The notes beneath the pieces were generated by a model. It was not told where the DNA came from, ran no database searches, and saw only the letters and a list, made by a program, of their open reading frames with translations. A stretch of 64,000 nucleotides of DNA from Streptomyces liliiviolaceus (GTDB taxonomy: Bacteria > Actinomycetota > Actinomycetes > Streptomycetales > Streptomycetaceae): assembly GCF_018070025.1 (NCBI RefSeq), contig NZ_JAGPYQ010000001.1:1860001-1924000 (forward strand). The letters run 5' to 3'. Shown in pieces: positions 54,096-62,755 of the stretch (its first letter is position 1; every line of letters starts with the position of its first letter). The translations under genes were made by a program, and so were the position numbers.

Positions 54096-56015
54096 ATGCC
54101 ACGAGGACGTCACCGCCATTCCCCACCTTTGCACCGGCTGTTGCCCCCCTCGGCGATCGCAGGCGTATCCGTCGTCTGCGCCGTGGGGCCATGGCTGTTC
54201 TCCGAACCGATGGTGCTCCGAGGGCTGGCCGCGGGCGCCGCGCTGACGGCCGTCGTGGGCGCGGTCGTCATGCGCCGCTGGGACGCCTCGGCGGGCAGGC
54301 GCGTCGCGGATCTCGCACGCGGGCGCGCGAGCGACGAGTGGCGTCACGAGGAGCGGGTCGCCGAACTGGAGAGCGACCTGGACGAGTCGCGCGAACTCCG
54401 TACGAAGCTGGAACAGCGGCTGCGCGCCAAGCGTGCCGAGCTGGCCGGGCTGCGCAACGAACACGCCGCGCTGCTGAGGCGGTACGCCACGGCGGAGACC
54501 GAGCGGGCCACCGCGCTGGAGGGCCGCCGGCTCCTTGAGATAGAGGCCGCGCCGGCCCCGGAGACACCCGTCACGGATGCGACCGCCGAGGAGACGGCCC
54601 CTGAGGAAGCCGTCGACACGGCTCCCGTCGACACGGCTCCTGAGGCCGAGGTGCCCGAGGCGACGACGGCGACGGTCCAGGCGGCCCTGGCGGCGTCCTC
54701 CGCGGCCTCGGTCCTCTACGTGAAGGCCAACTCGGCGCTGGACCGGCTCCTGGGGGCCCGCGACGGCGCCGCGGCCGAGGACGCGGCCCGGGCGGCCGAC
54801 TCGACCGACTCGGCCGACTCGCAGGCTTCGGACACCGCGGCGGCTTCGGACACCTCGGACGACGATGGTTCCACGGCCGGGTCCTCCTCCGCCAAGCCCT
54901 CCACGGCCGAGTCCTCCGCAGCCGGGTCCGAGGGCGACACCGCCGTCGAGGCCGTCTCGGAGGAGTCCGGCCCGGTGCGGGCCGACGCGCCGGCGGACGG
55001 ATCCATAGCCGCCGGAGACGAGGGCGCCGACACCGCGGCTGCCCCGTCGACCACCGCGGCCGGTACGACCTCCGAAGACCGGGCCCCCGACGGCCGGGCT
55101 CCCGAAGACCCCGACACCGACGGTCCCGCACCGACCACGCCCCCCAAGGGCGGCCAGGCCAAGCGGACTCCCGCGAAGGGCGGCGTCCGGAAGGGTTCGC
55201 CGTCGCCGGGCGGCCCCGGCAAGGGCGCGCCCCGGCCGGGCGGCTCCCCGAAGGCCGCCGCGGCTTCCGCCGCGGGCGGCGCCATGACGGGTGCGCCGGC
55301 GAAGGGCGACACCCGCCAGGAGGGCGAGGCGCTGGGGAAGCCCGGGGCGGTCGGCGGGCACGAGCGCACGGCCGCCGCCACCGCCCCGAGGCCCACCCAG
55401 GCCACCGCCACCGAGAACGTACGGACCCACGCGCAGCCCGCCGAGACCGCGCAGTCCGCCGGGACCGCCCGGCCCCGGGAGCGGTCCGGCGCCGTCGGCG
55501 TGACGTCCCTGCAGTCCACCGCGACCCGCACGGGGTCCCGGCCCGCGCCGGACACCGCGCCCGCGCCGCAGCCGTCGCCGGGCAGCGACCTCGCGCGTCC
55601 CACCCCGTCGGAGGTGGCCCGCGTACAGCAGCCGCCCGCGGCCGAGGCCGGTCCTTCGCCGACGAGCGCGGCCGCGCTGACGCCCGCCGCGCGGCCCGTG
55701 CGCCCCGCCGGACACTTCACCGTGCCGACGGCCGTGGCGGTCGCACCGGCCACGCCCGTGCGGCGCCCCTCCGTGGAGGGCGGCTTCGACTTCTTCGGCA
55801 CGCAGAAGGCCGCGGAAGCGCTGGAGGCCGTGCAGAACGAGGACCTCGCCGACGTGGTCGGGCAGGAGGCGCTCGCGCTCCACAAGGCCGAGGCCGAGTC
55901 CGGTTTCAAGCCCGTGAGCGCGCAGTCGCGCGGTGTCGGCCAGGTCATCGACCTGACCGCGCACGACGAGACGGAACAGATCGACCTCACGGGACTGCGG
56001 AGCGCGGTCTCGTAG
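54096..56015 (+). CDS. Large membrane-anchored coiled-coil protein with disordered middle, unknown function
   Basis: The 639-residue protein has two hydrophobic segments (residues about 18-35 and 42-58), a coiled coil (about 75-145, rich in E/R/L heptads: EERVAELESDLDESRELR), then some 400 residues of Ala/Pro/Thr/Glu disorder. A distinct C-terminal end of about 80 residues follows: GGFDFFGTQKAAEALEAVQ, VVGQEALALHKAEAE and VGQVIDLTAHDETEQIDLT. No domain recognised. The layout resembles bacterial cytoskeletal or envelope scaffolds, which is only an analogy. It ends at a perfect terminator. TAAGTT seven bases before the ATG suggests a leaderless mRNA; the frame stays open upstream. Confidence 0.75.
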   Translation: MPRGRHRHSPPLHRLLPPSAIAGVSVVCAVGPWLFSEPMVLRGLAAGAALTAVVGAVVMRRWDASAGRRVADLARGRASDEWRHEERVAELESDLDESRELRTKLEQRLRAKRAELAGLRNEHAALLRRYATAETERATALEGRRLLEIEAAPAPETPVTDATAEETAPEEAVDTAPVDTAPEAEVPEATTATVQAALAASSAASVLYVKANSALDRLLGARDGAAAEDAARAADSTDSADSQASDTAAASDTSDDDGSTAGSSSAKPSTAESSAAGSEGDTAVEAVSEESGPVRADAPADGSIAAGDEGADTAAAPSTTAAGTTSEDRAPDGRAPEDPDTDGPAPTTPPKGGQAKRTPAKGGVRKGSPSPGGPGKGAPRPGGSPKAAAASAAGGAMTGAPAKGDTRQEGEALGKPGAVGGHERTAAATAPRPTQATATENVRTHAQPAETAQSAGTARPRERSGAVGVTSLQSTATRTGSRPAPDTAPAPQPSPGSDLARPTPSEVARVQQPPAAEAGPSPTSAAALTPAARPVRPAGHFTVPTAVAVAPATPVRRPSVEGGFDFFGTQKAAEALEAVQNEDLADVVGQEALALHKAEAESGFKPVSAQSRGVGQVIDLTAHDETEQIDLTGLRSAVS

Positions 56016-56047
56016 AGCGGGTTCCCACCGCCGGGACCCGGGCCGGC

Positions 56048-56099
56048 GACATGCGTGAGGGCAGTGGCGAACAGAACAGCCACTGCCCTCACGCATGTC
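56048..56099. terminator. Perfect 21-bp bidirectional terminator
   Basis: GACATGCGTGAGGGCAGTGGC (56048-56068) pairs completely with 56079-56099 around the ten-base loop GAACAGAACA, between two convergent genes. Confidence 0.92.
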
Positions 56100-56121
56100 C
56101 GGCGGTCAGGTCGTCCGGCGG

Positions 56122-57522
56122 TCAGGCCATCCAGCGGTCGGGCCGGGCCTCGCGGCGGCCGGTCAGCGCACGGTCCGCCTGCGCGTAGAGCAGCTCCGCC
56201 GCCTCCGTGGCGTCCCTCAGACGGGCCGTCACGGTCTTGTTGGCCCCGGTGTCCACCCGGACGTCGGCGAGCCCCTGGTGGCGCTGCCACGGCCCTTGTT
56301 CGAGGCGCACGCTCTGCACCTTCGCGTGCGGGACGAGCGAGATGCTGCGGCGGAGCAGCCCGTGCCGGGCCACGAAGACGGTGTCGGTGACGGCGATCCC
56401 GTAACCCCGCCACCAGAACGGCAGGCACCGGCCCGCCCGGCGCGGGGGGCGCGCGAGGGTGCCCGGCACGGTCACGCCGGGCAGCACGCGCGCGATGACC
56501 GACTCGGCGACCTCGCGCGGGGCGACCGGTACGAGTACGGAGTTGGACGAGCCCGCCACGTCCAGCTCGATCCGGACCCAGCCGCGCCGCCGCCACAGGA
56601 GCGGCTCGACGATGTGGATGGTCTGGACGCGCCCGGGCGGCACGGTCTCGTGCGTGCGGTCGAGCAGTCCGTGGTCGATGCGCAGTCCGTCCGGCGACTC
56701 GCCCACGGTCCAGTCGTACTCGGCGACGAACCGGCCCACGCTGCTCGCGCCCGCCGCGCCGAGCAGCGGCAGCGCCGTCGCGAGCACCGTCCACACGCTG
56801 TGGGTGGCGAACCACAGCAGCGGCGGTACGACGAGTGCGGCGGCCAGCGTCCCCCAGGTGGCCCCGGTCAGGACGAGCGACACGGCGAGGACCTTGGCCG
56901 GCACGTGCAGCAGTTGGCGGACCGGCGCCTCGCCCACCTCGTGCACGGTCTCGGGGGCGAAACCGGCGGCCCGGGCGAGCAGTTCGGCCCGTAGCGTCCG
57001 GGCCTCCTCCTGGCCCAGATAGGCCAGCTCGTCCTTCTTGTCGGTCCCCACGACGTCGAGTTTGAGCTTGGCGACACCGGCGACGCGGGCCAGCAGCGGC
57101 TGGGTGACGTCGACGGCCTGGATCCGTTCGAGCCGGATGTGCGCGGTACGCCGGAACACCAGGCCCGTACGGATGCGCAGCTCGGTGTCGGTCACCGAGA
57201 AGTGGGTGAACCACCAGCTCAGGAAGCCGTAGAGGGCGGCCCCCAGGACGGCGGCGGCGAGGGCGGCCAGCAGGACGGTCGTCGTGAGCCGCATCAGCTG
57301 CCGCTGCGCCCCGTCGGGGTCGTGCACGGCCCATCCGGCGATCACGGCGACCGGCGCCCACGCGCGCCGCAGCGGGGTCACGGGGTGCAGCCGCCGCTCC
57401 CGCGGCGCGGAATCCCCCGTCGGCGCGTTCCCGGACAGGGCCTCGGCCCCGGCCCCGGACACGGCTTCGTTCCCGGTCCGTATGTCCTGTACGTCCCTGG
57501 GGGCGTCCGGTGACGTCGTCAC
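56122..57522 (-). CDS. PH-domain (YdbT/DUF304-type) membrane protein
   Basis: The 466-residue protein repeats the bacterial PH-like DUF304 module three times (VTDTELRIRTGLVFRRTAHI near 110, a second near 255 and VTDTVFVARHGLLRRSI near 380), each near paired transmembrane helices. The family name YdbT comes from B. subtilis, where YdbS/YdbT are implicated in antibiotic-stress resistance. The ATG overlaps the end of the smaller PH gene by four bases (ATGA), so the two are one operon and probably one complex. Confidence 0.87.
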   Translation of the reverse strand: MTTSPDAPRDVQDIRTGNEAVSGAGAEALSGNAPTGDSAPRERRLHPVTPLRRAWAPVAVIAGWAVHDPDGAQRQLMRLTTTVLLAALAAAVLGAALYGFLSWWFTHFSVTDTELRIRTGLVFRRTAHIRLERIQAVDVTQPLLARVAGVAKLKLDVVGTDKKDELAYLGQEEARTLRAELLARAAGFAPETVHEVGEAPVRQLLHVPAKVLAVSLVLTGATWGTLAAALVVPPLLWFATHSVWTVLATALPLLGAAGASSVGRFVAEYDWTVGESPDGLRIDHGLLDRTHETVPPGRVQTIHIVEPLLWRRRGWVRIELDVAGSSNSVLVPVAPREVAESVIARVLPGVTVPGTLARPPRRAGRCLPFWWRGYGIAVTDTVFVARHGLLRRSISLVPHAKVQSVRLEQGPWQRHQGLADVRVDTGANKTVTARLRDATEAAELLYAQADRALTGRREARPDRWMA

Positions 57523-58058
57523 AGCCCCGCCGATCGGGCCTCGCCCAGCTCGGTGAGCCGGTCACGCAGTCGTTCCGCCTCCGCCGGTACGAGTCCGGGG
57601 ATACGGGCGTCCGTCGCCGCGGCGGCCGTGTGCAGCTGCACGCTCGCCAGCCCGAAGTGCCGCTCCACGGGACCGGAGGTCACCTCGACCAGCTGCATGC
57701 GCCCGTACGGCACGACGGTCTCCTCGTGCCACAGGACACCGCGGCTGATCAGCAGGTCGTCCGCGCGCTCGGCATAGCGCCAGGAACGCCAGTTGCGCCC
57801 CAGCATCGGCCAGCCCCACAGCAGCGCGGCCAGTGGCAGCAGCGCGAAGGCCGCCCAGGCGGGTCCGGCGAACAGACCGAGCAGCAGGCCCGTGGCGAGG
57901 GCCAGCAGCCCGAGCCACACCACCAGCAGCAGCCGTCGCATCCTCAGCAGTCCCGGCGGCAGCGCGATCCACACCGGTTCGTCCGCCGGCCGACCCGCTG
58001 CCCGCCCGGGCGGCCGTTCCGCTGTCCGCCCCGTGTTCTCCGAGGTCCCCGTCTCCAT
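57519..58058 (-). CDS. PH-domain (YdbS-type) membrane protein
   Basis: The 179-residue protein has two transmembrane helices and one PH-like module ([41 protein letters not shown]; key motif [10 protein letters not shown]). It is the partner of the 466-residue neighbour. ATG 58058 lies six bases after TACGCT with no ribosome site, suggesting a leaderless mRNA. It is divergent from nuoD2, only 31 bases away. Confidence 0.86.
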   Translation of the reverse strand: METGTSENTGRTAERPPGRAAGRPADEPVWIALPPGLLRMRRLLLVVWLGLLALATGLLLGLFAGPAWAAFALLPLAALLWGWPMLGRNWRSWRYAERADDLLISRGVLWHEETVVPYGRMQLVEVTSGPVERHFGLASVQLHTAAAATDARIPGLVPAEAERLRDRLTELGEARSAGL

Positions 58059-58089
58059 GCAGCAAGCGTACGTACGACACACTGTCCGC

Positions 58090-59241
58090 ATGACTCCTAC
58101 GACGGAGACCATGGTCGGTATCGGCGGCGCCGCGGAGAGCACCGACATGGTGCTCAACATCGGGCCCCAGCATCCGTCCACCCACGGCGTACTCCGGCTG
58201 AAGCTCGTCCTGGACGGAGAGCGGATCCAGCACGCGGAGCCGGTGATCGGCTATATGCACCGCGGCGCGGAGAAGCTCTTCGAGGCGCGCGACTACCGGC
58301 AGATCATCATGCTGGCCAACCGCCACGACTGGCTCTCCGCGTTCTCGAACGAGCTGGGCGTGGTTCTCGGTGTGGAGCGGATGCTCGGCATGGAGGTGCC
58401 CCCGCGCGCGGTGTGGACCCGCACGCTCCTCGCGGAGCTGAACCGGGTCCTGAACCACCTGATGTTCCTCGGTTCGTACCCCCTGGAACTGGGCGGGATC
58501 ACCCCGATCTTCTACGCGTTCACCGAGCGCGAGGAGCTGCAGCACGTCATGGAGGAGGTCTCCGGCGGGCGCATGCACTACATGTTCAACCGGGTGGGCG
58601 GCCTCAAGGAGGATCTGCCGGCCGGCTGGGCCACGCGCGCGCGGGAGGCCGTTTCCGGGGTGCGCTCCCGCATGGACCGCTTCGACGGTCTGGTGCTCGG
58701 CAATGAGATCTTCCGGGGGCGTACGCGCGGTGTCGGAGTGCTCTCGCCCGAGGCGGTGCACGCCTACGGGGTGAGCGGGCCGATCGCCCGCGCCTCCGGT
58801 GTCGACTTCGACCTGCGCCGGGACGAGCCCTACCTCGCGTACGGCGAACTCCAGGACACCCTGAAGGTCGTCACGCGCCAGGAGGGCGACTGCCTGGCCC
58901 GTTTCGAGTGCCTCCTGGAGCAGACCCACAACGCGCTGGACCTCGCGGACGCCTGTCTGGACCGGCTCGCGGAGCTGCCGCCCGGACCGATCAACCAGCG
59001 GCTCCCCAAGGTCCTGAAGGCCCCCGAGGGCCACACGTACGCCTGGACCGAGAACCCCCTCGGCATCAACGGCTACTACCTCGTCAGCAAGGGCGAGAAG
59101 ACCCCGTACCGGCTGAAGCTGCGTTCGGCCTCGTACAACAACATCCAGGCGCTCACCGAACTGCTGCCGGGCACGCTGGTCGCGGACATGGTGGCGATCC
59201 TGGGGTCGCTGTTCTTCGTGGTGGGGGACATCGACAAGTAG
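58090..59241 (+). CDS. nuoD2: Orphan NADH-quinone oxidoreductase subunit D (NuoD2)
   Basis: The 383-residue subunit is homologous to NuoD/NDUFS2, the quinone-site subunit of complex [42 protein letters not shown], and a C-terminal [30 protein letters not shown] end (shown only as [16 protein letters not shown] in relatives). It stands alone, without the other nuo genes, so it must work with a complex encoded elsewhere or do a separate job. CACACT six bases before the ATG may be a -10 box. The methyltransferase of the MidA/NDUFAF7 family is encoded convergently 36 bases after its stop. Confidence 0.92.
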   Translation: MTPTTETMVGIGGAAESTDMVLNIGPQHPSTHGVLRLKLVLDGERIQHAEPVIGYMHRGAEKLFEARDYRQIIMLANRHDWLSAFSNELGVVLGVERMLGMEVPPRAVWTRTLLAELNRVLNHLMFLGSYPLELGGITPIFYAFTEREELQHVMEEVSGGRMHYMFNRVGGLKEDLPAGWATRAREAVSGVRSRMDRFDGLVLGNEIFRGRTRGVGVLSPEAVHAYGVSGPIARASGVDFDLRRDEPYLAYGELQDTLKVVTRQEGDCLARFECLLEQTHNALDLADACLDRLAELPPGPINQRLPKVLKAPEGHTYAWTENPLGINGYYLVSKGEKTPYRLKLRSASYNNIQALTELLPGTLVADMVAILGSLFFVVGDIDK

Positions 59242-59276
59242 GGCTCGTCCACGGGCGGGGCGCTGCGGGCGGGGCT

Positions 59277-60362
59277 CTACGGAGAGGGCTGTTTCGTTCT
59301 CGGGAGGGGGCCTTGCGGCGGGACCCGGAGCGGGTTCGGGATGCCGACCGGCTGGGTCAGCCAGCCGAAGTCGCCCAGGCCGCCCCGGGCGGTCAGTTCG
59401 GCCGCCTCGCCGGCGCCCGCGAGGGCCCGTACGTACGCCGCGGGGTCCGTGGAGGCCAGGGCCAGGGACGGCCGCTCGCCGCTCACGCCCAGCGTCCGCA
59501 GCGCGTCCCGCTGGCTCAGCAGCCGGCCGCCCGGCAGGGCGCACGCGTCCAGCGCCACATGCGCGGTGATGTCGCAGGAGCCGTCCGGCACGGGGGCCGT
59601 CTCCCGGCCCTCCCTGAAGCCCGTCAGCGTCCCGAACGGCGGCCGTGCGCCCGCGCTGTGCCCGTAGTCGACGGCGACGGCCAGACCGCCGCCCAGAGCG
59701 GCCACGGCGGACGCCCAGGCGGTGTCCCTGGGGAGACCGATCTCGGCCCGCAGCCCTTCAGCGGGGAGCGGATCGGCGGGCGTTCCCGTGAGGGGCCACC
59801 ACGTCTCCAGCCAGCGCGCGTCCGCGCCCCCCACCGGCTCCCCGAGGGACTCCGTCCCGGCCGCGTCCACCAGGACGAGGCGGGGCACTCCGTGCGCGTC
59901 CACCTCGGCCACGTCCACCGGCACGTTGTCGAGCCACTCGTTGGCGAACAGCAGGCCCGTGACGCCCGGCGGGGGCTCCGGGAGCCAGTCGATCCGGCGG
60001 TCGAGTCCGGCGGGGCGGGCGGCGCGCTCCACCGCGTACCCGCGCGCGCGGGAGGCCGCTTCGGCGGGGAGCGCCCTCAGGACGGCGTCCACCAGTTCGC
60101 CGCGGCCCGCGCCCAGGTCGACGAAGGCGAGTTCGGAGGGGTGGGCGAGGGCCTCGTCGACGAGGAGCAGCAGCCGGGCCACGGCCCCCGCGAACAGCGG
60201 TGACGCATGCACCGAGGTGCGGAAATGGCCCGCGGGACCCTCCGGCCTGCGATAGAAACCGCGGGGCCCGTACAGCGCTTCCTCGGTCGCCGGGCGCCAC
60301 CCGCGCATCCCGCCCGCCGCCTCACGCTCCACTGCGCCCACCCCTGTTTCCCTCGCTGTCAC
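59277..60362 (-). CDS. MidA/NDUFAF7-family SAM-dependent methyltransferase
   Basis: The 361-residue protein is a DUF185 (MidA) methyltransferase: YGPRGFYRR near 31-39, SAM motif [12 protein letters not shown], the [11 protein letters not shown] motif and VAVDYGHS near 245. The mitochondrial relative NDUFAF7 dimethylates an arginine of NDUFS2, the NuoD homologue, early in complex I assembly. Its gene here sits immediately behind nuoD2, which contains the equivalent arginine. GTG 60362 is six bases after TAGCCT (leaderless pattern); ATG 60308 is an alternative. Confidence 0.88.
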   Translation of the reverse strand: MTARETGVGAVEREAAGGMRGWRPATEEALYGPRGFYRRPEGPAGHFRTSVHASPLFAGAVARLLLLVDEALAHPSELAFVDLGAGRGELVDAVLRALPAEAASRARGYAVERAARPAGLDRRIDWLPEPPPGVTGLLFANEWLDNVPVDVAEVDAHGVPRLVLVDAAGTESLGEPVGGADARWLETWWPLTGTPADPLPAEGLRAEIGLPRDTAWASAVAALGGGLAVAVDYGHSAGARPPFGTLTGFREGRETAPVPDGSCDITAHVALDACALPGGRLLSQRDALRTLGVSGERPSLALASTDPAAYVRALAGAGEAAELTARGGLGDFGWLTQPVGIPNPLRVPPQGPLPRTKQPSP

Positions 60363-60480
60363 CTCGCCAGGCTAAGCGGCAAGTTCAAGGCGGCCTCCAC
60401 CTTGGGGAGTACAAGCACCGGTTACGGATCGACCCTCCGGTTGACCCCTGCACACAGCACGCTTCCCTACGCTGGGTTAC

Positions 60481-61689
60481 GTGCAGCGCCTCTATGATTT
60501 TCTCCGCAGGCACCCGACATGGGTCGACGGCTTCTGGGCCGTCGTCCTGCTCGGGATCTCGGTCGCGAGCGGAACGGCCGGGCAGGAGAACGCCGACTCC
60601 GGGACCGACCATCTGGCCGTGACCCTTCCGATCACCCTGCTGCTCTGCCTGGTGATCGCGCTGCGCAGGCGGCTGCCCGAGTCGATGCTGATCCTCGCCG
60701 TCTCCATGGGCGGGGCACAGCTGGTGCTGGACATGCCGTTGGCGCCGGCCGACTTCGCGCTGCTGGTGATCACCTACACGGTCGCCTCGAACGGCACCCG
60801 CTGGGCTTCCCGGCTCGCCCTCACAGCCGGACTGCTCGCGGCCCCGCTGGCGCAGCTGCGCTGGCCCGAGGAGCACCAGAGCGCCGCCGGGCAGGTGGCG
60901 ATAGTGATCTTCCAGACGGTTCCCTTCGCCCTCGCCTGGGTCCTCGGCGACTCCCTGCGGACCCGCCGCGCCTACTTCGCGCAGCTGGAGGAGCGGGCCG
61001 CGCGGCTGGAGAAGGAGCGCGAGGCGCAGGCCAAGGTCGCGGTCGCCGCCGAGCGCGCCCGGATCGCCCGCGAGCTGCACGACGTCGTCGCGCACAACGT
61101 CTCGGTGATGGTGGTCCAGGCCGACGGCGCGGCGTACGTACTGGACTCCGCGCCCGACCAGGCCAAGAAGGCCCTGGAGATCATCTCCGGGACGGGACGG
61201 CAGGCCCTCGCCGAGATGCGCCGCCTCCTCGGGGTGCTGCGCACCGGCGAGCACCAGGAGTCCGGCGAGTACGTGCCGCAGCCCGATGTGGAGCAGCTCG
61301 ACGACCTCATCGAGCAGTGCCGGGGCTCCGGCCTCCCCGTCGACTTCAAGATCGAGGGCACTCCGCGTCCGCTGCCCAGCGGCGTCGAGCTGACCGCGTA
61401 CCGCATCGTGCAGGAGGCACTCACCAACACCCGTAAGCACGGGGGGCCGAACGCGGGAGCGAGTGTGCGCCTGGTCTACTTCGACGACGGCCTCGGCCTG
61501 CTCGTCGAGGACGACGGCAAGGGCGCCCCGCACGAGCTGTACGAGGAGGGCGGGGTGGACGGCCAGGGGCACGGCCTGATCGGTATGCGCGAGCGCATCG
61601 GCATGGTCGGCGGCACCCTGGACGCCGGGCCGCGTCCCGGCGGGGGTTTTCGCATCAGCGCCCTGCTTCCGCTCAAGCCCGCTCACTGA
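60481..61689 (+). CDS. Two-component sensor histidine kinase (NarL/HisKA_3 type)
   Basis: The 402-residue kinase has five or six N-terminal transmembrane helices (15-155), a coiled linker, HisKA_3 dimerisation region with the phospho-acceptor H200 in ARELHDVVAHNV, and a GHKL domain with N-box EALTNTRKH and GHGLIGMRER. The sensing domain is almost entirely intramembrane, suggesting it detects membrane or lipid stress. TACGCT is seven bases before GTG 60481, suggesting a leaderless mRNA. The cognate response regulator is 57 bases downstream. Confidence 0.92.
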   Translation: MQRLYDFLRRHPTWVDGFWAVVLLGISVASGTAGQENADSGTDHLAVTLPITLLLCLVIALRRRLPESMLILAVSMGGAQLVLDMPLAPADFALLVITYTVASNGTRWASRLALTAGLLAAPLAQLRWPEEHQSAAGQVAIVIFQTVPFALAWVLGDSLRTRRAYFAQLEERAARLEKEREAQAKVAVAAERARIARELHDVVAHNVSVMVVQADGAAYVLDSAPDQAKKALEIISGTGRQALAEMRRLLGVLRTGEHQESGEYVPQPDVEQLDDLIEQCRGSGLPVDFKIEGTPRPLPSGVELTAYRIVQEALTNTRKHGGPNAGASVRLVYFDDGLGLLVEDDGKGAPHELYEEGGVDGQGHGLIGMRERIGMVGGTLDAGPRPGGGFRISALLPLKPAH

Positions 61690-61746
61690 CACGTGCACGC
61701 ATCCGAGGACACGTACACGCATTCGAACCGACCGGAGGACCTCCCC

Positions 61747-62418
61747 ATGCCGATCCGCGTGATGCTCGTCGACGACCAGGCGCTGCTGCGCACCGGGTTC
61801 CGGATGGTGCTCGACGCCCAGCCGGACATGGAGGTCGTGGCGGAGGCGGGCGACGGTGTGGAGGCCTTGCAGGCGCTGCGCGGCAGGGACGTCGACGTGG
61901 TCCTGATGGACGTCCGCATGCCGAAGCTGGACGGGGTGGAGACGACCCGGCGCATCTGCTCGGACCCGAACCCGCCGAAGGTGCTGATCCTGACGACCTT
62001 CGACCTCGACGAGTACGCCTTCTCGGGGCTCAAGGCGGGGGCCTCCGGCTTCATGCTCAAGGACGTGCCGCCCGGTGAGCTGCTCGCCGCGATCCGCTCC
62101 GTGCACAGCGGGGACGCGGTGGTCGCGCCCTCGACGACTCGGCGGCTGCTGGACCGTTTCGCGCCGCTGCTGCCGAGTGCGGGCAAGGATCCCCAGCACA
62201 AGGAGCTGGAGCGGCTGACCGGGCGGGAGCGGGAGGTCATGATCCTGGTCGCCCAGGGGCTGTCCAACGGTGAGATCGCTGCGCGGCTCGTGCTGTCCGA
62301 GGCGACGGTCAAGACGCACGTGGGCCGCATCCTCACGAAGCTGGGTCTGCGGGACCGGGTCCAGGTGGTCGTCCTGGCGTACGAGACGGGTCTCGTACGG
62401 GCGGGCGGACAGGGCTGA
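61747..62418 (+). CDS. NarL/LuxR-family response regulator
   Basis: The 223-residue regulator has a receiver domain with acidic pocket DD (VMLVDDQALLR) and phospho-acceptor D55 in VLMDVRMPK, the switch Thr in LTTFD and Lys in MLKD. A LuxR-type HTH follows (LTGREREVMILVAQGLSNGE ... TVKTHVGRILTKLGLRDRVQ). It is the partner of the preceding kinase. ATG 61747 follows GGAGG at eight bases. Targets are unknown. Confidence 0.93.
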   Translation: MPIRVMLVDDQALLRTGFRMVLDAQPDMEVVAEAGDGVEALQALRGRDVDVVLMDVRMPKLDGVETTRRICSDPNPPKVLILTTFDLDEYAFSGLKAGASGFMLKDVPPGELLAAIRSVHSGDAVVAPSTTRRLLDRFAPLLPSAGKDPQHKELERLTGREREVMILVAQGLSNGEIAARLVLSEATVKTHVGRILTKLGLRDRVQVVVLAYETGLVRAGGQG

Positions 62419-62454
62419 GCGCTCCGCGCTCCGTCTCGGGCCCCGTCCTCGGCT

Positions 62455-62725
62455 GCGGGCCGGTGGGGGCCGTTCGCGCAGTTCCCCGCGCCCCTGAGGG
62501 GCCCGCGGTGGCGGGTGGCCGTTGTCGGCCGACGGCCGGTGGGGGCTCGTCGCGCAGTTCCCCGCGGCCCTGAGGGGGCGGTGGTGGCGGGTGCGTTGTC
62601 GGGTGACGGTCGTGTGTGGCTGGTCGCGCAGTTCCCCGCGCCCCTCAAAAGCGGGGCTGCGCCCCGGCTTTTGCCCCTTTAGGGGCGCGGGGAACTGCGC
62701 GACCAGCCCCCACCGGACCCGCAGC
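62455..62725. repeat. Three tandem plus one inverted copy of the dispersed GC-rich element
   Basis: Cores CGCGCAGTTCCCCGCG lie near 62475, 62552 and 62626 (spacing about 75-77). An inverted copy, GGGGCGCGGGGAACTGCGCG, begins near 62682. The third and the inverted copy form a long hairpin between the convergent response-regulator and ArsR genes. Nothing else is visible in 62419-62755. Confidence 0.85.
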
Positions 62726-62755
62726 CGAAGACAATCGGCAGCCCCCGCGGAGCGG

